A stretch of DNA of 64,000 nucleotides from Sphingobacterium corticibacterium. GTDB lineage: Bacteria; Bacteroidota; Bacteroidia; Sphingobacteriales; Sphingobacteriaceae. This document shows positions 52,721 through 61,138 of this stretch, in pieces. The DNA lies in assembly GCF_004208525.1 (NCBI RefSeq), contig NZ_SGIT01000001.1, positions 1,302,001-1,366,000 on the forward strand. The letters are read 5' to 3'. Below the pieces are notes generated by a model. That model saw only the letters and a list, made by a program, of their open reading frames with translations, made no database searches and was not told the DNA's origin. Positions within the stretch are counted from its first letter, which is position 1. Each line of letters starts with the position of its first letter. The position numbers and the translations under genes are program-made.

Positions 52721-53041
52721 TTACGATTGCCGCGGCAGGCGACCAAAGTGCTTTTTATAGGCACGCCTAAAATGCTTGTCGTCATAAAAATGCAACCGAC
52801 GTGCTACCTCCCGTATGGATAATGCAGGTTCGTTCGCCAACAGATTGTGACCTACAAGCAATCGGATTTTTATAACCCAAGCGTGCAGCGTTTCCGGTTT
52901 ACCTTCAAAAGCCCGGCTAAGCTGTCTGGAAGAACATCCCAGTGCCTTAGCGATGCCCAAATGATTCAGATCTTTTTCGTCGTAGTGGGCTCTGACGTAC
53001 ACCTTCGCTTCTTCATAAAGCAAATTTAATTTTTCGGCCAT
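52721..53041 (-). CDS. Stand-alone AraC-type HTH DNA-binding protein
   Basis: This protein is 106 residues and consists only of an AraC-type double HTH: LGIAKALGCSSRQLSRAFEGKPETLHAWVIKIRLLVGHNLL near residue 28 and SIREVARRLHFYDDKHFRRAYKKHFGRLPRQ near 75. There is no ligand-binding domain, so it may act with a separate sensor or be always active. An AGGAG element stands just before the start (minus strand GAGGAGATAAATG), a strong Shine-Dalgarno that is unusual in Bacteroidota. It is a single gene, 39 kb from any clear target. Confidence 0.8.
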   Translation of the reverse strand: MAEKLNLLYEEAKVYVRAHYDEKDLNHLGIAKALGCSSRQLSRAFEGKPETLHAWVIKIRLLVGHNLLANEPALSIREVARRLHFYDDKHFRRAYKKHFGRLPRQS

Positions 53042-53181
53042 TTATCTCCTCATGCTAACAAACAATTATCGTATAGTCTATTTTTTAATTTTATATAGAC
53101 GCTAAAATAAGAATTTACATCTTTTTTCCTGTCTAGTGCTGATCATTAGTGTATCTATACCAAAAACACAGGTTACGATAC

Positions 53182-53210
53182 AAAAAAAGACCGATTTGCA
53201 TCGGTCTTTT
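53182..53210 (-). terminator. Intrinsic terminator after amt
   Basis: AAGACCGAT (53187-53195) and ATCGGTCTT (53200-53208) pair; on the minus strand a T-run follows. It ends the amt transcript, which stops at 53249. Confidence 0.8.
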
Positions 53211-53248
53211 CCATTATTTATTTAGTAATCGAGGGAATTTAATGTCTG

Positions 53249-54586
53249 TTAATTATTGCCTTCATAAGAGAGTCTTTCACCATGTTGCGATAAATCCAGC
53301 CCTTCTTCCTCCTCTTGTTCGCTAACGCGTAAAGGGGTGATCGTGTCTGTTACTTTTAAAAGAATGAACGCGACCACGAGAATAAATACAGAGGCGCCGA
53401 CAAGGCCGATAAGGTGTGCGGTAAACAATCCTGTTTCGCCGTAATACAGACCATTCACTTCCACGGCTCCGTTGATAGCCGAATGCGCAAATACGCCTGT
53501 TAATATCATACCGACCATACCGCCTACACCGTGGCTAGGAAACACATCTAATGTGTCGTCAATATTCGATTTCGTACGCCAATCGATCAGTAATCGGCTT
53601 ATGATAGCTGCGATAGCACCTATAACGATAGAATGTGGAATACTGACAAATCCCGCAGCGGGCGTAATAGCTACTAAACCAACAACAACGCCAATACATG
53701 TACCCATAGCAGAGGGTTTAATGCCTCTAGCAGCATCAAACAAGATATACATAATCGCTGCCGCAGCAGATGCTGCTGTAGTAGTAGCCATAGCCGTTGC
53801 CGCCAAGGCGTCCGCCGCAAAAGCTGATCCTGCATTAAAACCAAACCAACCGAACCATAACAACCCAGTACCTAAAAGTACATACGTTATTCTTGCTGGT
53901 GTATGTTCTTTAGCTGTTTTACCTTGTTTCAAGTAGATGGCGGAAGCTAATGCTGTTAATCCGGCAGACATATGTACTACTGTTCCACCAGCAAAATCTA
54001 AAACGCCCATTTGGAGCAATACTCCATCTGGATGCCATGTTGCGTGTGCCAGCGGTGCGTAAATAAAAATAAAGAATAAGCAAATGAAAAGAATATAGGA
54101 CGTAAAACGAATACGTTCCGCAAAAGCCCCCGTTATAAGCGCCGGTGTTATAATAGCAAATTTGAGCTGAAACATAGCAAACAATACGAATGGTATAGTA
54201 GGAGCCCCATCCCAAGGTTCGCGATCCAATACGCCGTTAAACATAAAGAATGTCGTTGGGTTTCCAATAACTCCACCAATAGAGTCACCAAATACTAAAC
54301 TGAACCCAAACGCAAACCACATAACAGCTACGACCGCCATACATATAAAGCTTTGGAGCATGGTAGAAATAACATTTCTTTTTTTGACCATTCCACCGTA
54401 AAAGTAGGCTAATCCGGGAGTCATGATTAAAACCAATGCTGTTGAAGTTAACATCCAGGCAACATCTGCAGAACTGTACTCATGTTCAGCCGATCCTGTC
54501 GGCAAAGCGGGGTTAAAAAACGCAACAACCACTAAAGCAACCATCAATAAGAATGGTAAAAATGATTTTTTCTGATATATAGACAT
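53249..54586 (-). CDS. amt: Ammonium transporter (Amt)
   Basis: The 445-residue membrane protein has a signal-like first helix, then 11 helices. WMLTSTALVLIMTPGLAYFYGGMVKKRNVISTMLQSF (about residues 44-80) is the family start. The twin-His pair that lines the pore is in LDFAGGTVVHMSAGLTALAS and DVFPSHGVGGMVG. A C-terminal cytoplasmic tail with Glu-rich EQEEEEGLDLSQHGE is present. It carries ammonium into the cell. No PII protein gene is adjacent, which is unusual, since amt and glnK are normally together. Confidence 0.96.
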   Translation of the reverse strand: MSIYQKKSFLPFLLMVALVVVAFFNPALPTGSAEHEYSSADVAWMLTSTALVLIMTPGLAYFYGGMVKKRNVISTMLQSFICMAVVAVMWFAFGFSLVFGDSIGGVIGNPTTFFMFNGVLDREPWDGAPTIPFVLFAMFQLKFAIITPALITGAFAERIRFTSYILFICLFFIFIYAPLAHATWHPDGVLLQMGVLDFAGGTVVHMSAGLTALASAIYLKQGKTAKEHTPARITYVLLGTGLLWFGWFGFNAGSAFAADALAATAMATTTAASAAAAIMYILFDAARGIKPSAMGTCIGVVVGLVAITPAAGFVSIPHSIVIGAIAAIISRLLIDWRTKSNIDDTLDVFPSHGVGGMVGMILTGVFAHSAINGAVEVNGLYYGETGLFTAHLIGLVGASVFILVVAFILLKVTDTITPLRVSEQEEEEGLDLSQHGERLSYEGNN

Positions 54587-54732
54587 ATTTCACAATTTTT
54601 ATGATGCAATAATATGAAAAATTTACAAAAAAAAAGCTTTTTATTTAAAAAATTAAAATTAAAACAGACAAATACATGAAATCAATGCAATAAAAAGCAC
54701 AAAAACCAAATAAAACACTAATACATATACAA

Positions 54733-54763
54733 CAAATATATTTTTCACAAAAAAAATCACAAA
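54733..54763 (-). promoter_or_regulatory. Promoter of amt
   Basis: On the minus strand TTTG (54763-54760), 19 bp and TATATTTG (54740-54733) match the Bacteroidota -33/-7 consensus exactly. The leader to the start at 54586 is about 140 nt, long and T-rich on the coding strand, so it may hold a regulatory element. Confidence 0.7.
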
Positions 54764-54782
54764 AAAAGCATTTACACAAACA

Positions 54783-54812
54783 AAAAAAGGGCAAACCTCA
54801 TGTTTACCCTTT
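54783..54812 (-). terminator. Intrinsic terminator after murA
   Basis: AAAGGGCAAAC (54786-54796) pairs with GTTTACCCTTT (54802-54812) with one mismatch, and a T-run follows on the minus strand. It ends the transcript at the stop of murA (54834). Confidence 0.75.
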
Positions 54813-54833
54813 CCATATTATCCGACATTCAAC

Positions 54834-56153
54834 TTATACTTGCGGCACCTCTATTCTTCGAATATCAGCCCCTAAGGCCCGCAATCTTTCTTCAATATCT
54901 TGGTACCCACGTTCGATCTGATCTATATTATATATAATAGACCTTCCCTGAGCCGAGAGCGCAGCAATTAAAAGAGAAACCCCCGCTCGAATGTCCGGAG
55001 AAGTCATTTCAATACCTCTTAATTTCACCTGCTTATTAAGACCGATGACCGTTGCGCGGTGTGGATCACAAAGAATAATTTGTGCCCCCATATCAATCAG
55101 TTTATCCACAAAGAACAATCGGCTTTCGAACATCTTTTGGTGAATCAATACATTTCCCTTTGCTTGAATAGCCGTCACCAAAACAATGCTCAATAGATCG
55201 GGCGTGAAGCCTGGCCATGGTGCGTCTGCAACCGTCAATATAGAGCCATCGATAAAGGTTTCAATTTCGTAGGAGTCTTGTGCCGGAATAAAAATATCAT
55301 CTCCGCGCAACTCAAATTGTATTCCCAACTTCGCAAATACCGTGGGGATAATTCCCAATTCTGAAAAACAGACATCTTTAATCGTAATTTCCGATCCCGT
55401 CATCGCTGCCATACCGATAAAAGATCCGATTTCAATCATATCTGGCAACATACGGTGGCTCGTCCCTCGTAATCGATCGACACCTTCTATAGTCAGCAAG
55501 TTTGATCCAATACCTGAGATTTTAGCGCCCATACGATTCAACATCTTACACAACTGCTGCAAATAAGGTTCACAAGCCGCATTATAAATGGTGGTGACTC
55601 CGTTGGCCAATACAGCCGCCATCACAATATTTGCGGTACCCGTTACCGAAGCCTCATCCATCAAGATATACGCACCTTTCAATTCCGATGCATCTACATG
55701 AAAGAAATTCTTTTCGGCATCATAAACAAATTTTGCACCCAATTTCTCAAATCCCAGAAAATGCGTATCCAACCGGCGTCGACCTATCTTATCTCCTCCC
55801 GGTTTGGGAATCGCCGCCTTTCCAAAACGAGCTAACAGCGGCCCGACAATCATAATAGAACCGCGCAATCCCCCTCCCTTATACTTAAACTCTTCTGACT
55901 GAAAATAATCGATATTGATATTTTTTGCTTCAAATGAATAGGTATCCTTATTGATCCGATCGACCGAAACACCCAGTGCTACTAAAAGGTCTATTAATTT
56001 ATTTACGTCCTTAATATCAGGAACATTACTCACCGTCACTTTCTCCTCCGTAAGCAACACAGCGGACAGAATCTGTAATGCTTCATTCTTTGCTCCCTGA
56101 GGAATAATCTCCCCCTTTAATTTCTTTCCACCAACTATTTCAAATGCGCTCAT
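54834..56153 (-). CDS. murA: UDP-N-acetylglucosamine 1-carboxyvinyltransferase (MurA) with Cys-to-Asp active site
   Basis: MurA starts peptidoglycan synthesis by moving enolpyruvate from PEP to UDP-GlcNAc. The 439-residue protein shows QGAKNEALQILSAVLL near residue 19, GGGLRGSIMIVGPLLARFG near 93 and PGGDKIGRRRLDTHFLGFEKLGA near 118. In E. coli the segment is PGGCAIG with Cys115, the residue that fosfomycin alkylates. Here it is Asp121. The C115D form is active and drug-insensitive in other bacteria. It follows DUF4290 in a probable uvrD-DUF4290-murA group. Confidence 0.97.
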   Translation of the reverse strand: MSAFEIVGGKKLKGEIIPQGAKNEALQILSAVLLTEEKVTVSNVPDIKDVNKLIDLLVALGVSVDRINKDTYSFEAKNINIDYFQSEEFKYKGGGLRGSIMIVGPLLARFGKAAIPKPGGDKIGRRRLDTHFLGFEKLGAKFVYDAEKNFFHVDASELKGAYILMDEASVTGTANIVMAAVLANGVTTIYNAACEPYLQQLCKMLNRMGAKISGIGSNLLTIEGVDRLRGTSHRMLPDMIEIGSFIGMAAMTGSEITIKDVCFSELGIIPTVFAKLGIQFELRGDDIFIPAQDSYEIETFIDGSILTVADAPWPGFTPDLLSIVLVTAIQAKGNVLIHQKMFESRLFFVDKLIDMGAQIILCDPHRATVIGLNKQVKLRGIEMTSPDIRAGVSLLIAALSAQGRSIIYNIDQIERGYQDIEERLRALGADIRRIEVPQV

Positions 56154-56279
56154 ACCTTATTATATAGTATATGTAAACTTTCTAACCCTATAACTTCCTA
56201 ACTTTAAAATAAAACAGAGAGCAACTGAATAACGATTCTCGCCACACAATTGCCCTCCTATTTAAACCGTCAAATAAGT

Positions 56280-56972
56280 TTACCTTCTGTACGAAACTTT
56301 TTTAGGTCCGTTTTTCTTCTTCACCATATTCTTTTTACCGTTACTTTTCTGGTTATTTTTTTGGTTATTGTTATTAGTAGGAGTAGTTCCACTTTTTGTC
56401 CGACTGCCCGGAGGAGGTGTTTTAAAATCCAGTTTAGTCAGCACCGTATCCGCAGGTAATGTCAATAGTCCATTAGAAAGTTCCGCTAAATTCTGGATAA
56501 TATGGTCATCTTGCACCGTATCCTTATTCCAGGTCATATAAGCCATCTTCATGAAATTGGCAATGGACAACGCCATGCGCTCTCTATTTTCCGGAGCAGG
56601 CATAGCGAGCGCTTTTTCAATCATACGCTCGATGGTGTGGCCATAATGTTTATAACGAATGGAATGTTGCGGATAATCCAATAGATCCGGCTTCTTGTGA
56701 ATAGCATCACGCGCCGGAATAGGATATGGGGAATCCACATCAATCTTAAAATCAGAAATGATATGCAAATGATCCCATAGTTTATGCTTAAAATCCGAAA
56801 CATCCCGCAAATGCGGATTCAATACGCCCATCATGTCGATCACGACCTGTGCATATCGGTTTCTCTCCTCTTTTGTAGGAAGCGTGCAGATATAGTCTAC
56901 CATATTTTGCACATTTCTTCCATATTCTGCCAAAATTAATTTTGACCGGGTACTGTTGTAGTCGAAATCCAT
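56280..56972 (-). CDS. DUF4290 family protein
   Basis: The 230-residue protein matches DUF4290, a Bacteroidota family: YGRNVQNMVDYICTLPTKEERNRYAQVVIDMMGVLNPHLRD near residue 17 and HYGHTIERMIEKALAMPAPENRERM near 108. No signal or membrane segment. The last 45 residues are a Thr/Asn/Lys-rich low-complexity tail (NNNNQKNNQKSNGKKN) that suggests nucleic acid or polyanion binding. Function is unknown. It is 126 bp upstream of murA and 58 bp downstream of uvrD on the same strand, and the neighbourhood with murA is common in Bacteroidota. Confidence 0.9.
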   Translation of the reverse strand: MDFDYNSTRSKLILAEYGRNVQNMVDYICTLPTKEERNRYAQVVIDMMGVLNPHLRDVSDFKHKLWDHLHIISDFKIDVDSPYPIPARDAIHKKPDLLDYPQHSIRYKHYGHTIERMIEKALAMPAPENRERMALSIANFMKMAYMTWNKDTVQDDHIIQNLAELSNGLLTLPADTVLTKLDFKTPPPGSRTKSGTTPTNNNNQKNNQKSNGKKNMVKKKNGPKKVSYRR

Positions 56973-57030
56973 AAAGTGTAGTTTTACGCTTAGAAAACGC
57001 TCTGTAAGCGTAGTTTATTATCTTATCTTA

Positions 57031-59331
57031 TTATTGTACTATTCTAAGTTTTGCAAATTTAAGCAACAATTGTTTCTGTCCCAACTCTTTAAAGAAAATA
57101 GTTGCTTTTATATCTGGTCGGTTACCTTCTAAGTTCACTACCTTTCCAAACCCGAACCGTTCATGTTCTACTTCCATACCGACCTGCAGCACGGATGTAT
57201 CCGACGGTGCAAAACCGGGTGTAGGAACGTGTGCCTTCGGCAATATCGAGGTGGTTTTTACTATTTTTGGCTTTGGTTTCGAATAGGACTCCGTGTCTTT
57301 CTGTTTCCAGGCCATACGTTCCGACTGAAAACTCCCGCCTGTTTCCATGGCCGTGCTCCGTGGTTTAAAATCAAGCTCCAGACAAGCTGGATTGAGCTCA
57401 TCCAAGAAACGACTAGGTTCACAGTTGTTAAGCGTTCCCCAACGATAACGGGACGTAGCATAAGACAAATGTAACTTTTTCTCCGCCCGCGTCACCGCAA
57501 CATAGAAAAGCCGTCTTTCTTCCTCCAACTCGGAACGGGAATTTAGAGAGAGTTGCGAAGGGAACAAATTTTCCTCCAGACCTACAATGAATACCACCGG
57601 AAATTCCAACCCCTTTGAGGCATGTATCGTCATCATGGACACCGTATCTGCATTAGGATCTTTGTCGTTATCATCATTGGTCAACAACGCGATATCTTGC
57701 ATAAAAACATCCAAACCTCTTTCTTCAATGTCTTCACGTTCGGAGAACTCCTTGATACCGTTCAACAATTCCTGGATATTTTCATAACGACTAAGCCCTT
57801 CTACTGATTTATCTTCATAGAGATCTTTCAATATACCCGAATGTTGTGCGATATGCATCGCTGTATCAAACGCCGAGTTGGTTTTTGCCACCGCTTGAAA
57901 ACTTTGAATCATCAGCCCAAAATTACCTACCGCATTGGCACTTCGTCCATCGAGAAACGTGTGGGCATTAACAACCACATCCCATAATCGATATTGCTGT
58001 TGGTCTGCTGCCACCAAAATTTTCTCTACTGTCGTATCCCCTATCCCTCTACGTGGATAGTTGATGACCCGCTTTAATGCCTCTTCGTCGTTAGGATTGA
58101 ACGTCAAACGGAAATACGCAATCAAATCTTTGATTTCCTTACGTTGATAGAAAGATGTGCCGCCATACAGTTTATAAGGAACATTGATTTTTCGCAGTGC
58201 CTCTTCCATCGCACGAGATTGTGCGTTTGTTCGGTATAAAATAGCGAAATCTTTATAACGCAGATTTTTTAATGCGCGCTCCTGCGTAATAGCCTCTGCT
58301 ACAATTTTCCCTTCTTCATTATCAGAAAACGCACGGGCAACCTTTATTTTCTCTCCATCCTCATTTTCCGAAAAAACATTCTTCTCCAACTGATTCTGAT
58401 TCTTTTCGATCACACTGTTTGCCGCATTGACAATCATCTTCGTAGAGCGGTAGTTCTGTTCCAGTTTAAAAATTTGAACGTCGGGATAATCCTTTTGAAA
58501 ATTTAGAATGTTTTGAATATTCGCACCGCGGAACGCATAAATACTTTGCGCATCATCCCCCACCACACAGATATTTTCATTGACCGCCGCCAATCTTTTT
58601 ACAATAAGATACTGCGAAAAATTCGTATCTTGATACTCATCCACCATCAGGTATTTAAATTGATGCTGGTATTTGTGCAACACTTCTGGATACTTATTCA
58701 ACAATACATTTGTCTTAAACAAAAGATCATCGAAATCCATTGCCCCTGCACGATAACAACGTTGCGCATAGGTCATGTAAATTTGTCCCATCTGCGGACG
58801 TCCATTTGCAATATCTTCAGCCATAATGGCCTCATTTTTATTATATTCCTGTGGAGAGATCAGGTTATTTTTAGCGGAAGATATGCGCCCATACACATGA
58901 TTAGCATTATACAACTTATCATCGAGGTTCATTTCTTTTAAGATGGCACGAATCAAACTTTTGGTATCATCGGTATCGTATATTGTAAAATTCCGGGGAT
59001 ACCCGATAAGCTCTGCTTCTACGCGAAGAATACGCGCAAATACGGAGTGGAAGGTCCCCATCCATATATTTTTTGCTTCTTGGCCCACAACGCTCATAAT
59101 ACGTTCCCGCATTTCCTTTGCAGCTTTGTTGGTAAAGGTAAGCACCAAAATATGAAAGGGATCCACGCCCTTGCGAATCAAATGTGCCACACGGAAGGTA
59201 ATAACGCGCGTCTTTCCCGAACCCGCACCTGCAACGATCATTACTGGCCCTTCTGTCTGCTCCACCGCCGCCCGTTGCGAAGGGTTTAATCCTGCTAAAT
59301 AATCCAAATTTTCTCCTAATTTTTTTGACAA
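57031..59331 (-). CDS. uvrD: UvrD/PcrA-type ATP-dependent DNA helicase
   Basis: The 766-residue superfamily 1A helicase begins LNPSQRAAVEQTEGPVMIVAGAGSGKTRVITFRVAHLI with Walker A at residues 35-41. It continues with LTFTNKAAKEMRERI near 64, VDEYQDTNFSQYLIV near 228 (Walker B) and VVGDDAQSIYAFRGANI near 255, QNYRSTKMIVNAAN near 288 and MTIHASKGLEFPVVFIVGLEE near 570. The C-terminus (MEVEHERFGFGKVVNLEG near 720) is the PcrA tudor-like domain that binds RNA polymerase. It unwinds DNA in repair and replication. Confidence 0.95.
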   Translation of the reverse strand: MSKKLGENLDYLAGLNPSQRAAVEQTEGPVMIVAGAGSGKTRVITFRVAHLIRKGVDPFHILVLTFTNKAAKEMRERIMSVVGQEAKNIWMGTFHSVFARILRVEAELIGYPRNFTIYDTDDTKSLIRAILKEMNLDDKLYNANHVYGRISSAKNNLISPQEYNKNEAIMAEDIANGRPQMGQIYMTYAQRCYRAGAMDFDDLLFKTNVLLNKYPEVLHKYQHQFKYLMVDEYQDTNFSQYLIVKRLAAVNENICVVGDDAQSIYAFRGANIQNILNFQKDYPDVQIFKLEQNYRSTKMIVNAANSVIEKNQNQLEKNVFSENEDGEKIKVARAFSDNEEGKIVAEAITQERALKNLRYKDFAILYRTNAQSRAMEEALRKINVPYKLYGGTSFYQRKEIKDLIAYFRLTFNPNDEEALKRVINYPRRGIGDTTVEKILVAADQQQYRLWDVVVNAHTFLDGRSANAVGNFGLMIQSFQAVAKTNSAFDTAMHIAQHSGILKDLYEDKSVEGLSRYENIQELLNGIKEFSEREDIEERGLDVFMQDIALLTNDDNDKDPNADTVSMMTIHASKGLEFPVVFIVGLEENLFPSQLSLNSRSELEEERRLFYVAVTRAEKKLHLSYATSRYRWGTLNNCEPSRFLDELNPACLELDFKPRSTAMETGGSFQSERMAWKQKDTESYSKPKPKIVKTTSILPKAHVPTPGFAPSDTSVLQVGMEVEHERFGFGKVVNLEGNRPDIKATIFFKELGQKQLLLKFAKLRIVQ

Positions 59332-59375
59332 GCACTAACAAAAAGTAGCGGTAAAATTAAGAAAAATAATCGACT

Positions 59376-59474
59376 AAAAATAAAGGTTTCTACCCGGGCG
59401 AGTAGAAACCTTTGTAAAACCAATTATAACTTACCGCCATGCTCTAGCGGCCTGAATTATGAATTACTAATTTA
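59376..59474 (-). ncRNA. Small RNA-like unit, copy D of a four-copy family
   Basis: On the minus strand a -7-like TAAATTAG (59474-59467) is followed 6 nt later by CATAATTCAGG, then an extra hairpin CCGCTAGAGCATGGCGG, then TTATAATTGGTTTT and a terminator with a 12-bp stem AAAGGTTTCTAC/GTAGAAACCTTT. Its loop is UCGCCCGG, again C-rich. Total about 90 nt. It is between uvrD and the SelW-like gene and points to the uvrD end of the gap; 59332-59375 and 59475-59542 hold no gene. Confidence 0.55.
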
Positions 59475-59542
59475 TAAACAACTTTGTATATATACAAGAA
59501 AAAAATATATTTTTATTTTTGAACAAAATAATCTGCACAAGT

Positions 59543-59821
59543 ATGAAACCCACTATTACCATTTTATATTGCCCCAAATGCGGATGGATGCTGCGCTCTG
59601 CTTATATAGCACAAGAACTATTAACAACATTTGTGGACGATCTATATGGCGTCACATTAGTGCCAAGTGAAATCAGCGGCCGGTTCTCTGTCGCAATTGA
59701 CGGAGAAGTTCTTTTTGATAGGAAAATAGAAGGCCGATTTCCGGAAATTAAAGAACTAAAACAATTGGTTCGTGATGTGGTCAATCCAGCTAAAGATTTA
59801 GGGCATTCAGATAAGAAATAA
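59543..59821 (+). CDS. SelT/SelW/SelH-like thioredoxin-fold protein
   Basis: The start at 59543 gives MKPTITILYCPKCGWMLRSAYIAQELLTTF. The CPKC motif (Cys10, Cys13) stands where mammalian SelW has CxxU, so this is a Cys version of the Rdx family. GVTLVPSEISGRFSVAIDGEVLFDRK is the second half with a conserved Gly-Arg-Phe. Such proteins take part in redox reactions of unknown partners. A single gene in a short gap, 88 bp before sbcD. Confidence 0.85.
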   Translation: MKPTITILYCPKCGWMLRSAYIAQELLTTFVDDLYGVTLVPSEISGRFSVAIDGEVLFDRKIEGRFPEIKELKQLVRDVVNPAKDLGHSDKK

Positions 59822-59909
59822 AAGTAAATTCACACTTCTTAACGTATTTCTGGCATTAATTTCATTAATTTTAATCCCCAAAACACAAGACAGAATAAAA
59901 AATACGTGG

Positions 59910-61136
59910 ATGAAGATATTACATACGAGCGACTGGCATTTAGGTAAACGATTGGATTATTTCTCGAGATTGGAAGAACAGCGCGCCGTATTAACGGAGA
60001 TATGTGAAATAGCAGATGCAGAAAGTGTAGACGCCGTTATTGTGGCCGGAGATCTTTTCGACACCTTCAATCCACCCGTTGAAGCCGTGGAACTATTATA
60101 CAAAACGTTGCGGCGGCTTAGTCGTGAAGGACGACGTCCTGTCATCGCCATTGCGGGCAATCATGATAGTGCAGATCGAATCGATGCACCTGATATACTT
60201 GCCCGTGAGTGTGGAATTATCTTTATCGGTTATCCCCAAGCAACTATCCGACCCTTTCAAATCAAAGACGGATTCGCTATCCGTGTGTCCACTGCGGGAT
60301 TTCTGGAAATATCCCTACCGCAATACAACTACCCATTGCGTATCATGCATACGCCATTTGCCAACGAGCTTCGGTTAAAACAATTCTTGGGCATGGACGA
60401 TAAAGCGCAACAACTCAACGAGCTTTTAAGAAAACACTGGCTCGCCATCGGAAATATACATTGTGACAATCAAGGCGTAAACCTGCTGACAACTCACCTC
60501 TATATGTTACAACGTGGCGGAGAAATATTGGAAGAACCGGAAGGCGAAAAGCCACTCAAAGTGGGACATGCAGACCTCGTGTATTCCGATGCTATCCCGC
60601 CACAAATTCAATACACCGCATTGGGACATCTCCACCGGTTTCAGAATATTGGAGACCAGCAAAGTCCAGTTGTTTATCCCAGTAGCCCACTCGCTTACTC
60701 TTTTTCGGAGGCAGGGCAGAAAAAAGGCGTCGTGATCGTTGAGGCAGTTCCCGAACATCCTGCACAATACCGGTTTGTCCCAGTTATCGCCGGGAGAAAA
60801 CTATATCGCAAGCGTTTTGATGATGTTGACGACGCCGTGATATGGTTAAATGAAAATCCAGGCACATTGGTCGAGCTAACATTGGTGAGTAATACTTTCC
60901 TTAACTCCGCCGACATGAAGCGCATTCATGAAGCACACGATGGTATCATTCATATCATCCCTATTGTACGACAAACAGCATTGAATCCTGCGCAAACGCC
61001 GACCATCAATCTCGACCAGGATATTGATGTACTTTTTAAGGATTACTTTCAACATCGGCTTGGACAGGAACCTAATCCAGAACTAATGGATTTATTAAAT
61101 GAAGTTATTAATTGTGAAACGGAAACAGAGGATTAA
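59910..61136 (+). CDS. sbcD: DNA double-strand-break repair nuclease SbcD
   Basis: SbcD is the Mre11-like nuclease. The 408 residues include MKILHTSDWHLGKRL (metal ligands Asp8, His10), VAGDLFDTF near residue 48, IAGNHDSADR near 86 and HLHRF near 235. It cuts hairpins and double-strand ends with SbcC as partner. It is 2 bp upstream of sbcC, and both form one operon. Confidence 0.96.
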   Translation: MKILHTSDWHLGKRLDYFSRLEEQRAVLTEICEIADAESVDAVIVAGDLFDTFNPPVEAVELLYKTLRRLSREGRRPVIAIAGNHDSADRIDAPDILARECGIIFIGYPQATIRPFQIKDGFAIRVSTAGFLEISLPQYNYPLRIMHTPFANELRLKQFLGMDDKAQQLNELLRKHWLAIGNIHCDNQGVNLLTTHLYMLQRGGEILEEPEGEKPLKVGHADLVYSDAIPPQIQYTALGHLHRFQNIGDQQSPVVYPSSPLAYSFSEAGQKKGVVIVEAVPEHPAQYRFVPVIAGRKLYRKRFDDVDDAVIWLNENPGTLVELTLVSNTFLNSADMKRIHEAHDGIIHIIPIVRQTALNPAQTPTINLDQDIDVLFKDYFQHRLGQEPNPELMDLLNEVINCETETED

Positions 61137-61138
61137 AC

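Noticed and set aside
53472-53936. 154-codon open frame on the plus strand
   Set aside because: Antisense to amt; Ala/Ile/Pro-rich mirror of membrane helices.
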